This document shows, piece after piece, positions 35,627 to 45,111 of a stretch of DNA of 64,000 bases (positions are counted from its first letter, which is position 1; each line of letters starts with the position of its first letter). The stretch is from Candidatus Zixiibacteriota bacterium. GTDB lineage: Bacteria; Zixibacteria; MSB-5A5; GN15; FEB-12. A program made the translations under genes and the position numbers. Under the pieces are notes generated by a model. The model did not search any database and had not been told where the DNA came from. It was given only the letters and a program-made list of their open reading frames with translations. Location of the stretch: NCBI GenBank assembly GCA_024278935.1, contig JAJRSF010000038.1, positions 243,156-307,155 on the forward strand, given 5' to 3'.

Positions 35627-36408
35627 ATGTATAAAAGAAATTATCTGTTTTTACTGCTTTTTGTTTTTACTGCGAGTTCTCTTTCCGCATTAGAACTTAA
35701 GCAGACCCCAATTCAAAACCAGCTTTCCAATTCAATAATCTTAGCAGCTGATAGTTGGGAACTTGATGATCAAAAAAGTTCTGCGACCTCGTCTTCGAAA
35801 AGAAATATTGATAAGAAGAAAAAATCGATTGTCAAAGCAGCTTTGTATTCAGCATTGTTACCCGGTTTAGGCGAACATTATATTGGTAATAGAACAAAAT
35901 CAAAAGTTTTCTTTGCTACAGAAGCAGCGACTTGGCTGAGCTATATTGCTCTACATACTTATGGTGAATGGAAAAAGATGATATGGTTCGAATTGCTGCC
36001 GATAAAGCGGGAGCTACACTTGAGGGAAAAGATGATGAGTTCTTTGACTGGGTAGGTTTTTATAATTCGTTCGAAGACTTTAACGCTCTTGGGAGAGTCT
36101 CTGATCCTGACAGACCGTATGTTACCAGCGAGATTGGTCGATGGCAATGGGCGTCTGAAACGGATCGTGAAAGTTTTCGTGAGTTTAAGAACAGCAGTCG
36201 TACAGCATTTACACGGGCGAATTTTATGATTGTTGTGGCGATCGGGAACAGAATTATTTCTGTTATCGATGCTATACGCGATGCCAAACGGTATAATGGT
36301 GGTGACAAAATCGATATCTCTGATAAGAAGTCATATAATTATAAATTTGCGTTTGACCCTCTAAGCACAAACAGACAATTTTCAATGACGCTGTATACGC
36401 CATTCTAA
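35627..36408 (+). pseudogene. Second DUF5683-like protein, frameshifted
   Basis: Tandem paralogue of the preceding gene. Signal peptide (NYLFLLLFVFTASSLSA), core SIVKAALYSALLPGLGEHYIGNRTKSKVFFATEAATWLSYIALHTYGEW. The frame is lost at AAAAA 35971-35975. The second part (KDDMVRIAADKAGATLEGKDDEFFDWVGFYNSFEDFNALG ... FMIVVAIGNRIISVIDAIRDAKRYN ... FSMTLYTPF) is in another frame and open to 36408. One more A would join them into about 260 residues with the same layout as the paralogue. Overlaps the NHL lipoprotein start by one base (TAATG). Possible base error or real null allele. Confidence 0.75.
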
Positions 36409-37364
36409 TGAGAAACTATAGCCTGTCATTTTTCTTATTCGCAGCGCTTCTTTTATTAAGCTGTGCCGCCGTTGAGAATAAAAATGTCTTACCTGAAATT
36501 TCTAAATCTTTTAAGATAGATTTTCTCTTTGAAAAAGAAATCAAAGGTACATTCTATGGTGCGACCCTTTTAAAGCCATTTGGGCTTGCTGTAGATTTTG
36601 AAGGAAATGTCTATCTTGCTGATGCCGGAAATAATCGTCTTCTGAAATTTGATTCAGATTTTAAAGCGACTAGAAAAATCGGCGGTCTTGGGACAACAGA
36701 AGGGTCGTTTAATTATCCGACTTTTATTACTTTTGATAATGGCTTAAACCTAATGGTTTCAGACGAAAAAAATCAACGGGTCGCAAGATTCAATTCCCAA
36801 TTACAATATGTTGATGAACTTTTATTTTTTGATGAAGAGGATCCTCTCAAATTCGGATACCCTTCCGGTATCTCATTCACGAATTATGGTGAAACATGGG
36901 TAGTTGATAGAGATAACAGTCAGGTAGTAATTTTTAATAATATCGGGCAGTATTCTCATTCACTTGGTGATTACGGATATTCTGGCGGACAGCTTTCATC
37001 GCCTGAAAAAATTATTCGTGACCGCAATGGAGAGTTTTTAGTTTGTGATGCGGGTAACAAACGAATCGTACGCTACGATGAATATGGAAGTTACTTAAAT
37101 GAATACGGGCGGGATATTTTTGAATACCCTGTTGCGATCGCACTGCACAATGAGAGAATGGTCGTCTTGGATGCTGCCCTTGGGTCGTTAATATATCTGA
37201 GTAAAAACGGACAGTTCCTTGGTGAATCCGGTTCTAAATTGTTAGGGGATAAGTCACAACTGTCGAACCCATCTGATTTTATATTTCTTTCAAACGATAT
37301 GATTCTCATTGCTGACACCGGTAATGACAGACTGGTTGTCGGTAAACTTATCATTGAAGAATAA
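36408..37364 (+). CDS. NHL-repeat lipoprotein
   Basis: 318 residues. Lipoprotein signal MRNYSLSFFLFAALLLLSCAAVEN (lipobox LLSC). The mature part is a beta-propeller of NHL-type repeats: LLKPFGLAVDFEGNVYLADAGNNRLLKFD, NYPTFITFDNGLNLMVSDEKNQRVARFN, SSPEKIIRDRNGEFLVCDAGNKRIVRYD, SNPSDFIFLSNDMILIADTGNDRLVVG, about six blades. Probably a periplasmic or surface scaffold of the operon. Eleven bases to the next gene. Confidence 0.85.
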   Translation: MRNYSLSFFLFAALLLLSCAAVENKNVLPEISKSFKIDFLFEKEIKGTFYGATLLKPFGLAVDFEGNVYLADAGNNRLLKFDSDFKATRKIGGLGTTEGSFNYPTFITFDNGLNLMVSDEKNQRVARFNSQLQYVDELLFFDEEDPLKFGYPSGISFTNYGETWVVDRDNSQVVIFNNIGQYSHSLGDYGYSGGQLSSPEKIIRDRNGEFLVCDAGNKRIVRYDEYGSYLNEYGRDIFEYPVAIALHNERMVVLDAALGSLIYLSKNGQFLGESGSKLLGDKSQLSNPSDFIFLSNDMILIADTGNDRLVVGKLIIEE

Positions 37365-37375
37365 CGGAGTTCGTT

Positions 37376-40300
37376 ATGCTTCGAATTTGTTTTTTAACAA
37401 TCATAACAATTTTTCTCATCCAATCTCAAACATATGCTCAAACATCGGTTCTCTATGTAGGCGAGCAAATCCCCAAACATATTGAACTGGGAACTTTCTT
37501 TATAGCGGAAAACTCTGATACACTTATTTTTAATAATAAAATATTAGAACGTGGGAAAGACTACAGATTTAATAAAAAGTTTAAACGTTTTGATCTGCTC
37601 TTCATACACGAAAGTAAAAGTGATAGTCTCATTGTAAAATACAGACTGCTTCCATCGTGGTTGCTTCAAAAATATGGAAACGCTCTACCGGAAGTGTCTC
37701 CTCATACGAACAAAGCTACGATAGTTGTTCCTTTAACAAAAGATAGGCCACAACGATCTGACTCTGATATTTTGTTGAAATGTTCCAAGTCGCTTCGGTT
37801 CTCTACATCAAAATCAGGTAGCTCTGGCTTCAACCAAACTTTAGATTTGAATCTGTCAGGACATCTTGCCAAAAATCTGACCCTCAAAGGAACTATCTCT
37901 GACCGAGGGTATAACCCATCGTATGGTTCATCCAATAGTCGGCTCAATGAATTAGATAAAATTAATCTACAAATTGAATCACCAAATTTTATGGCACAGG
38001 TTGGTGATATTGTTGTTGGGCAAAAATCTGATTCTAAAGAGAGACAGAAAAAAATATCGGGCTTGAATGTTTCTCTACACAATGATAATATGTCTGTCTC
38101 AATGATTGCTGCTCGTCCTCGAGGGCAATTTGTTTCTGTTTCCTTTTTGGGTGTTAATGACAAGCAGGGACCATACCAAATAAAATCGGAGGGTGTCAGA
38201 CTAGCAATTATTCCCGGTTCGGAAATGGTTTGGCTTGATGGGGTAGAGCTAACACGTGGCAGCAACGACGACTATACAATTGATTATCCGAATGGTCAGA
38301 TTACTTTTAATGTAGCACATCTTATTGATTCAAGAACCAGAGTTCTCATCGACTACGAACCTCTTGCGTCGGAGTACAAACAAGAATATTTGCAGGGCGG
38401 CACACGGTTCTCTTCCAATGATTCTACATATTTATTCAGCTTTGATTGGATTCGTGAAGGTGACGACAAAGATGAAAACTTGTCACAAATATTCTCAGCC
38501 GACGATGAAGCACTTCTGGCAAATTTGTCGGGCGAAGAACTGATTTTTAAATCAGGACTGCTTACTGATACTCTTGGTGATTACGAAATTATATCCGATT
38601 CATTACCCGATACAGTCTATAACTATGTTGGCGAACAAGCAGGGAACTACGATGTACGTTTCTCGTTTGTTGATTCTGGTAACGGTGACTACAGCTATCT
38701 CGGGGGTAACAGGTATCAGTTTGTTGGTGCAGGGGCGGGGGATTATCTTCCTATAATTCTGTTGCAAACTCCTAAGCGTAGAGACTATCTGAATTCATCT
38801 TTTCAATTTCATGATACTACTTTTGGAGAACTCACAACGACATGGAGTCAGAGTAGGTATACCCCTAATTTATTTGCACAAGAGAAAAAATCTGATAATC
38901 AAAATTATTATGAACTCGGTTATGAAAACTATATAGATAATACTAATCATAAAATATCTGTTACATATCGAAAAAAAGAGATTGGCTACATAGAGCGAAA
39001 CAGAATAAATCAAGCCGACTATATCTATCAATATTATCTTCCGAATCAGCAACAGTTTTCTGCCGACGAAGAACTTATAGCAACGCAGGCATCTATAAAA
39101 TTGCATCGGACATTGTCAATAGTTCCATCATGGAGTCGTTTGCGATACAGCAATCAGTTTGATTCTAAAAACAGTTCACTTGCTTTCAAATTTTCTCCAC
39201 AGGAAAAAATTTCTATCAATGGAGATTTACAATCTGTGAAAACAGATTTACAAAATGATCTGAAATCAAAGCAAGGCAATAGTGATAATCTGAATCTGCA
39301 ATTCAGTTATGCCTTTTATAAAAGCTACAAATTCACCTCTAGTTATAAAAAGACAGAAAGAACTGATGATTATGTTGATACGCTAAATGGTTTTGCTCAC
39401 GATGAATATCAGTTTACCTTGGCGAATACAAATTCAGAAATTTCGTATAGCTTTTATAACGAAGACAGCCTACATGTCGACTGGGCAAAAAAGAAAACTC
39501 GAAACAGATGGCAACTACAATCGAAAAGTAAAATCGGGCAGCTTGATTATAATCTTCAATTTCATTATCAGGAAACTGATGAAGCAAATAATGAGTTTTC
39601 ATCGTTTTTCACACGAGCAAATTTTATCTATGCCAGTAGAAAAGATAATCTGAAAATTCAGTCAGCATATCTGCTTTCCAACGAGACTCGGTTTACCAAA
39701 GGGATTCGCTATCTTGAAGTGAACGATGGCGAGGGTGATTATATTTTTTCCGATAGTCAGTTTGTACCGGAGAGTGGTGGAAATTATATATTGGTAGAAG
39801 AACTGTTGTCGGAATCTGCTCCTGTTAAACGGGGTGAAAAAACATTTTCAATCTCGAAAAGATGGGACAAGGCAGATTTTACATATAACTCGGTTATCAA
39901 TGAAGAATTGTTTGCAACAGAGTCAAGAAGCACAAGCTGGCTGTTGCCCTTTTATTCGAATTCTAAACTTTCATATCTCTTTTTTAAACGTTCATCAAAA
40001 GCTTCGATAAAAGCGTTCCCGATGAGTGGTGGGTATAGTCTTACTCTTAACTTTATAGAAAATAATGAAAAACGATTTATCAATTCTCTCGATAGAGTCA
40101 AACAGGCGGTTAATTCTGAACTTATTTTGAACCAAAAGATTAGCAGTTATTATATAGAAGAAAGATTTGAATATTTTTCTGACCAACGTGATGTTTACTA
40201 TTTTCGCGAGGGCGATATCGATGGTTTTGCTATCTCGGGAAAATTAAAACAGGTGCGGAAGTCAGGTGAATACTCGGTGCAGTTTAAATTTAGGTCGGCA

Positions 40301-40606
40301 GTCTCTGCTGATGATACAAAGTCACAAATGTATTTACTACTTCTTGAAAACAGACTCAAGATTATAAAACAGGGTGAACTAAAAATCAGTTCGGAGTTTT
40401 ACAAATCTCAAGATAATAATCCGAATGTTGCTGAAAGTTATCTCTTGACCAATAATCACCCGGGTAACCAGGGAGCAATCTGGTCACTTATTTTTAGAGC
40501 AAAAGTAAAAAAAGAATTCAGGCTAAATTTTTCTATTCAAGGAAGGCACTCCGATATTAACAAAGCTCGGATATTTGCCCGCACCGAATTTGTGGCGGAG
40601 TTCTAA
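37376..40606 (+). CDS. Large outer-membrane barrel protein with SprA-like motif
   Basis: 1076 residues. Signal peptide (LTIITIFLIQSQTYAQ). After an N-terminal domain there is FNQTLDLNLSGHLAKNLTLKG, then GVRLAIIPGSEMVWLDGVELTRGSNDDYTIDYPNGQITFNVAHLIDSRTRVLIDYE, a module (PGSE.VyLDG..L.RG..DY.IDY..G.I.F) also present in SprA/Sov-type outer-membrane proteins of FCB bacteria. The remaining 700 residues are alternating aromatic/polar strands (barrel) and end in a phenylalanine (RTEFVAEF), as outer-membrane barrels do. SprA itself is the roughly 2400-residue type IX channel, so this is at most a short relative. One base before the Omp85 gene. Confidence 0.7.
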   Translation: MLRICFLTIITIFLIQSQTYAQTSVLYVGEQIPKHIELGTFFIAENSDTLIFNNKILERGKDYRFNKKFKRFDLLFIHESKSDSLIVKYRLLPSWLLQKYGNALPEVSPHTNKATIVVPLTKDRPQRSDSDILLKCSKSLRFSTSKSGSSGFNQTLDLNLSGHLAKNLTLKGTISDRGYNPSYGSSNSRLNELDKINLQIESPNFMAQVGDIVVGQKSDSKERQKKISGLNVSLHNDNMSVSMIAARPRGQFVSVSFLGVNDKQGPYQIKSEGVRLAIIPGSEMVWLDGVELTRGSNDDYTIDYPNGQITFNVAHLIDSRTRVLIDYEPLASEYKQEYLQGGTRFSSNDSTYLFSFDWIREGDDKDENLSQIFSADDEALLANLSGEELIFKSGLLTDTLGDYEIISDSLPDTVYNYVGEQAGNYDVRFSFVDSGNGDYSYLGGNRYQFVGAGAGDYLPIILLQTPKRRDYLNSSFQFHDTTFGELTTTWSQSRYTPNLFAQEKKSDNQNYYELGYENYIDNTNHKISVTYRKKEIGYIERNRINQADYIYQYYLPNQQQFSADEELIATQASIKLHRTLSIVPSWSRLRYSNQFDSKNSSLAFKFSPQEKISINGDLQSVKTDLQNDLKSKQGNSDNLNLQFSYAFYKSYKFTSSYKKTERTDDYVDTLNGFAHDEYQFTLANTNSEISYSFYNEDSLHVDWAKKKTRNRWQLQSKSKIGQLDYNLQFHYQETDEANNEFSSFFTRANFIYASRKDNLKIQSAYLLSNETRFTKGIRYLEVNDGEGDYIFSDSQFVPESGGNYILVEELLSESAPVKRGEKTFSISKRWDKADFTYNSVINEELFATESRSTSWLLPFYSNSKLSYLFFKRSSKASIKAFPMSGGYSLTLNFIENNEKRFINSLDRVKQAVNSELILNQKISSYYIEERFEYFSDQRDVYYFREGDIDGFAISGKLKQVRKSGEYSVQFKFRSAVSADDTKSQMYLLLLENRLKIIKQGELKISSEFYKSQDNNPNVAESYLLTNNHPGNQGAIWSLIFRAKVKKEFRLNFSIQGRHSDINKARIFARTEFVAEF

Positions 40607-40607
40607 G

Positions 40608-42218
40608 ATGAAAATAATCTTACTATATATCAGTTTCCTTTTTGTTGTAAGTAGCTATGTGTCCGCTTCTGTGCTACAATTTGCCTATACGAGTGATACC
40701 GATTTGCAAAATAAAATTCAGAAAAACAAATCACTTCATAATATTGATTCACTACAAACGTATCTTTTCAACCAAGGCTATCTTGATGTTACTATCGTTG
40801 AAGTAGATGACACATTACAGATAAATTTATCGCAACAGTATGAACTACAAAATCTTATATTTGGTTCGGCAAATACTATAGCAATGTCAACCCCTGTAAA
40901 ATTCAGACAAGAGAAGATAAGAGAGCAATTTGAAATTCTTCTGAGTCATGAAAGGAAAATTGGCTACCAATTTGCAACTATCATGATAGACTCGTCTATG
41001 ATAACTGACAACAAAGTTGATCTGTTCTGTTTCCTAAATAGAGGTCCGATAGCAACGATTGATTCTCTGAAATTTGAGGGGCTGACAAAAACGAAAGCAG
41101 ATGTTCTCTATAAATATTTTTCACTAGAGGATACTATAGCAACTCCGCAAGTTTTACAAAGTATCGAAAAGCAGGCTCGCAAAATTCCGTTCGTTCAATT
41201 TGTTCCGCCTATAAAACAGGAATTTGAACAAGGCTATGCATCTGTTAATCTGATTGTTCCATTTAAAGAGAAGAGAAATTTCCTCTTTGAAGGTGGAGGG
41301 GGATATCTTTCTGACCAAGAATTGTTCCTGTGGAATTTGTCTCTGCAGTTTCAAAATATTTTTGGTGCAGGACAAAACATCTCAATCGTTTCTCAGAAAA
41401 AAGATATAAACAATCAACATCTTCAATTTGTATACCAGCAACCAATTTTTTTACTTGGCAATGGTGTCGCCGACTTTGGTATACAAACAAGAGATTACCG
41501 TGATAAGTTTTATGAATTTGTATTACGTTCGGGGATTCAATCTTATTATAAAAAGAAAATAAATATTGGTTTTTCTGGACAGTATAAATCTGTAGAACTT
41601 GAAGAAAATAATCTATCATATCGCTCGGCACAGTTGTCGATTTCAATAAGTAATAAACAACTCGTTGCTACGTCTCTTGAAAATAAACTATTGTATCATT
41701 GGCAATTCAGCTATGGGAATAGGAAATATGCATCCGATTCTGTTTCGTTGTCACCCGCAATTAGCTCGTTTAATGAATCACGTATAGAGATAAAAAACAG
41801 AATTGTCGCTACTCTAAAAGCACCAATTTCGGTAATGCTTGCTATGAAAATGCAAAGCTATCAGACCGATGAAAAGCTTCCGCCGTTTGCCGAGCTATAT
41901 CTTGTTGGTGGAGCAGGTTCTATAAGAGGATTTAAAGATGAACAGTTTTCGTCGATACGTAACCTGATTCTGACAGTAGAGCCGCAGTATCGGTTTGAGT
42001 CGGGGAATCTGTTTTTATTCTATGATGCCGGGTATATGTATGATCGGGTTTCATCGGAAACTTCTGAGTACGATGAAACGACGTTCTACCGTTATGGCTA
42101 TGGTGGCGGAATTGCTTTTGTCAGTCAATCTAATTTTCTGAAAATATCTTTTGGGTGGAATAAGAGCCTCAATTTAGACAACCCTCGGATTTCTATCGAA
42201 TTAAAAACTGGATTATAA
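40608..42218 (+). CDS. Omp85-family outer-membrane protein (BamA/TamA-like)
   Basis: 536 residues from ATG 40608, which opens a clean signal peptide (MKIILLYISFLFVVSSYVSA). An ATG 33 bases upstream lies inside the previous gene. One or two POTRA-like units (DSLQTYLFNQGYLDVTIVEVDDTLQINL; TIDSLKFEGLTKTKADVLYKYF) precede a 16-strand-type barrel. The motif GGAGSIRGFKDEQFSS corresponds to the [V/I]RGF loop of Omp85 proteins, and LDNPRISIELKTGL ends the barrel. Shorter than BamA (five POTRA). It may insert or translocate surface proteins of this operon (inference). Confidence 0.82.
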   Translation: MKIILLYISFLFVVSSYVSASVLQFAYTSDTDLQNKIQKNKSLHNIDSLQTYLFNQGYLDVTIVEVDDTLQINLSQQYELQNLIFGSANTIAMSTPVKFRQEKIREQFEILLSHERKIGYQFATIMIDSSMITDNKVDLFCFLNRGPIATIDSLKFEGLTKTKADVLYKYFSLEDTIATPQVLQSIEKQARKIPFVQFVPPIKQEFEQGYASVNLIVPFKEKRNFLFEGGGGYLSDQELFLWNLSLQFQNIFGAGQNISIVSQKKDINNQHLQFVYQQPIFLLGNGVADFGIQTRDYRDKFYEFVLRSGIQSYYKKKINIGFSGQYKSVELEENNLSYRSAQLSISISNKQLVATSLENKLLYHWQFSYGNRKYASDSVSLSPAISSFNESRIEIKNRIVATLKAPISVMLAMKMQSYQTDEKLPPFAELYLVGGAGSIRGFKDEQFSSIRNLILTVEPQYRFESGNLFLFYDAGYMYDRVSSETSEYDETTFYRYGYGGGIAFVSQSNFLKISFGWNKSLNLDNPRISIELKTGL

Positions 42219-42256
42219 AAGTTGATTATTGCAGTTGTCTTCTTTATGCTCTCTAT

Positions 42257-43105
42257 ATGAAAAAAATCATTCCGTATCTGATTATTATCCGCCCCATTAA
42301 TTGTCTTATCGCAGCTCTTTCTGTTTGGGTAGGGGCGATGATGACTTGGCTGGAACCGCAAATACTTTCGCCTCTGTTAACATCGATTGCGACATTTTTT
42401 GTGTGTGCTTCGGGGAATATTGTCAATGATATTGTTGATATTCCAATTGATCGTATCAGTCGACCGGATCGGATTCTTATTCAAAAAAGAATGAGCACAG
42501 CATCGGCGTATCTTTTTTCAATTATATTAAATTTAACTGCACTCGGTATAGCAGCATTTGTCCGTCTCGATGTTTTTATCGCTGCCCTAACTGCTGTTGG
42601 ATTGCTTTACTTGTACAATTATAAAGCGAAGCAGATTCCAATAGTCGGGAATCTTATTATAGCACTTCTTGCCGGAATGGTTTTTATAACCGGCGGACTG
42701 GCGATAGGCCGAACTTTAGCGTTCACTTTACCTGGACCTTTGGTTGGGGCATTGTTTGCCTTTTTGTTTCATCTTGTCCGTGAAGTTGTCAAAGATGCCG
42801 AGGATGTCGAGGGGGATTTACAGGCGGGTATTAAAACACTCCCAATTATGTTTGGTGTTCGGTTTTCTATCGTAGTTGCAATGATTCTGTTTTTGATTCT
42901 CACCCTTTGTACTTATGTCCCGATTTTAAAAGGCTGGTATTCGGAAAGCTATAAAATCCTGACCGTTTATATCGTCGATTTACCGTTATTAGGATTTCTT
43001 ATTTTAGTTTGGGGCAACCCAACAAAGAAAATGCTCTCGGTTGGCTCGTTTTTGCTAAAAATCGGGATGGCAATCGGTATAACTGCTTTAATAATCTCAA
43101 AATAA
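42257..43105 (+). CDS. UbiA-family prenyltransferase
   Basis: 282 residues, eight or nine transmembrane helices. The first Asp-rich motif is NIVNDIVDIPIDRISRPDR (N-D-x3-D-x3-D) and the second is EVVKDAEDVEGDLQAGIKTLP. It transfers a polyprenyl group to an aromatic or glycerol-phosphate acceptor in the inner membrane. RPDRILIQKRMS resembles (di)geranylgeranylglyceryl phosphate synthases as well as menaquinone-type enzymes; the acceptor cannot be settled. 38 bases after the Omp85 gene, so possibly the end of the same transcript. No menaquinone or GGGP-synthase genes are near. Confidence 0.85.
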   Translation: MKKIIPYLIIIRPINCLIAALSVWVGAMMTWLEPQILSPLLTSIATFFVCASGNIVNDIVDIPIDRISRPDRILIQKRMSTASAYLFSIILNLTALGIAAFVRLDVFIAALTAVGLLYLYNYKAKQIPIVGNLIIALLAGMVFITGGLAIGRTLAFTLPGPLVGALFAFLFHLVREVVKDAEDVEGDLQAGIKTLPIMFGVRFSIVVAMILFLILTLCTYVPILKGWYSESYKILTVYIVDLPLLGFLILVWGNPTKKMLSVGSFLLKIGMAIGITALIISK

Positions 43106-43208
43106 AATGAAACGTTTCTCTTAAAATTAAGTATAATTTTTGTTAAAAGATGTTAAATAATAAAGTTAGGGTTGAAATTAAAACTAAAATGTATTACTTA
43201 CAGCAATC

Positions 43209-44090
43209 ATGAAAACGAACTCAAAAAATAGACGAAATATATATAGAACTGTTTTAGCATTGCTTTCGGTTTTGATTCTTACAAGTTTTGCCTCTGCTGA
43301 AATTAAGGTTTCTCAATCAATTTCTGATTCGAAAATTGCCTTTGAAGACTCAGCTCAATTTCAAATTGTGGTCGAGTGGGAAGGGAGCCAATCGGCTTAT
43401 TTGTTCAAGAAACCGCTCTCTCCATTTATTGACAGAATGAAAATCGGACAATTCAGCTCATCGGTTTCTTCGCTAATGAAAAACAATGTCGAGTTTACTC
43501 AGAAGAAATATAATTATACGCTTATCCCAACATCGGCAGGGCTTGGGCTTATAGACTCGATTTCTATTGGTTATTTGAAACGAAATGATACCCTGCCTAG
43601 CTTTGTTGTCACCGAACCTATGGAAATCCTTATAGCAAATCCGGTGGCGAAGATTAAAAACGAAGATGAGTTAAATGAATGGTATTTGTTTGGATTCGCC
43701 CTAATTCTCATAATCGGTATTCTGTTAATCGTTAGATGGAAAAAAAGTTCAACACAAATAGAAATTAAACTTACCCCTAAAGACAAATTTCTTCTTGAAC
43801 TTACAACGATAAAAGACAATGCCGAGTCTGATTTGACAATTTTCCAAACAGAACTATCTATGATTTTAACAAATTATATTGTTACCGAATACAAACTTGA
43901 TGATTCATTAGTCAAAACAGATTCACTCACCGATGAACTCTCAAAGGCAGGCATGAGTATTGTGAACGCTGAACAGATTACGGCATGGATGGAGCAGGCT
44001 GAAATTGACAAGTTTGCTCCGCTGTCGCAGGCACCGGGTGCAGTCGTTCGGTTAGAATCTGAAATTAGAACTTTTTTTGAAAAAATATAA
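43209..44090 (+). CDS. BatD-like membrane protein
   Basis: 293 residues. Signal peptide/anchor (TVLALLSVLILTSFASA), then a beta domain starting EIKVSQSISDSKIAFEDSAQFQIVVEWEG, the oxygen-tolerance BatD type N-terminus. A transmembrane helix (ILIIGILLIVRW) follows, then a cytoplasmic helical part (KFLLELTTIKDNAESDLTIFQTELSMILTNYIVTEYKLDDS) like that seen after BatD helices. First gene of the Bat operon, 22 bases before moxR. I see no enzyme motif. Confidence 0.7.
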   Translation: MKTNSKNRRNIYRTVLALLSVLILTSFASAEIKVSQSISDSKIAFEDSAQFQIVVEWEGSQSAYLFKKPLSPFIDRMKIGQFSSSVSSLMKNNVEFTQKKYNYTLIPTSAGLGLIDSISIGYLKRNDTLPSFVVTEPMEILIANPVAKIKNEDELNEWYLFGFALILIIGILLIVRWKKSSTQIEIKLTPKDKFLLELTTIKDNAESDLTIFQTELSMILTNYIVTEYKLDDSLVKTDSLTDELSKAGMSIVNAEQITAWMEQAEIDKFAPLSQAPGAVVRLESEIRTFFEKI

Positions 44091-44112
44091 TAAATAAATA
44101 TATGGAGTTACA

Positions 44113-45102
44113 ATGAACACAGATATTCAGGAAATTCAAGCTCGAGTTGATAAAGAAGCTCAGTTTGTTGAACGGCTGACGACACAAATAAGTTCTGTCA
44201 TTGTTGGGCAGAGTTATTTGATCGAGCGTCTTCTTATCGGAATTTTAGCCGATGGTCATATTCTTATCGAGGGTGTCCCGGGTCTAGCAAAAACTCTTTC
44301 GGTTAACACACTTGCCAATGCAATAGATGCAAAGTTCCAACGTCTGCAGTTTACCCCTGATTTGCTTCCTGCTGATTTGATTGGAACTATGATTTACAAT
44401 CCGCAGACATCGGAATTTACAATTAAAAAGGGTCCTATCTTTGCGAACATAATCTTAGCCGATGAAATCAACCGCGCCCCTGCCAAAGTTCAATCGGCAC
44501 TTCTTGAAGCTATGCAGGAACGTCAGGTTACGATCAGTGATACAACTTTTAAACTCGACGAACCTTTCTTGGTTATGGCAACGCAAAATCCGATTGAGCA
44601 AGAGGGAACCTACCCGCTTCCTGAAGCACAGATTGATCGGTTTATGTTGATGCTGAAAATCGGCTATCCATCGCCAAGTGAAGAACGTCTTATCATGGAT
44701 AAAAATACTTCAAACGAGAAATTTAGCGTTGAAAAAGTTATATCTCCAGAGGAAATTCTGACTGCCCGAAATGTTGTCCGTGATATTTATATTGATGACA
44801 AAATTAAAGATTACATTATCAATATCGTTTTTGCGACTCGTGAACCTGAAAAATACGGGCTTGCTGATATGAAAGATTTGATTTCATTTGGCGTGTCACC
44901 TCGTGCGACAATCTATCTCAACTTAGCAGCAAAAGCTCATGCATTCCTAAGAGGTCGTGGGTATGTCACTCCTGAAGATATCAAAGCTATCGGGCATGAT
45001 GTCTTGCGTCATCGACTGTTGCTTACCTATGAAGCGGAAGCCGAAGAAATTATTTCAGATGATTTAGTAACCAAAATTTTTGACACTATTGAGGTTCCAT
45101 AA
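44113..45102 (+). CDS. MoxR-family AAA ATPase
   Basis: 329 residues. Walker A-like LIEGVPGLAKTLS, FQRLQFTPDLLPADLIGT, Walker B/sensor IILADEINRAPAKVQSALLEAMQERQVTI, ATQNPIEQEGTYPLPEAQIDRF. A chaperone-type AAA+ that acts with VWA proteins such as BatA/B. Ten bases before the DUF58 gene. Classic Bat-operon first core gene. Confidence 0.94.
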   Translation: MNTDIQEIQARVDKEAQFVERLTTQISSVIVGQSYLIERLLIGILADGHILIEGVPGLAKTLSVNTLANAIDAKFQRLQFTPDLLPADLIGTMIYNPQTSEFTIKKGPIFANIILADEINRAPAKVQSALLEAMQERQVTISDTTFKLDEPFLVMATQNPIEQEGTYPLPEAQIDRFMLMLKIGYPSPSEERLIMDKNTSNEKFSVEKVISPEEILTARNVVRDIYIDDKIKDYIINIVFATREPEKYGLADMKDLISFGVSPRATIYLNLAAKAHAFLRGRGYVTPEDIKAIGHDVLRHRLLLTYEAEAEEIISDDLVTKIFDTIEVP

Positions 45103-45111
45103 AGAATAGTT

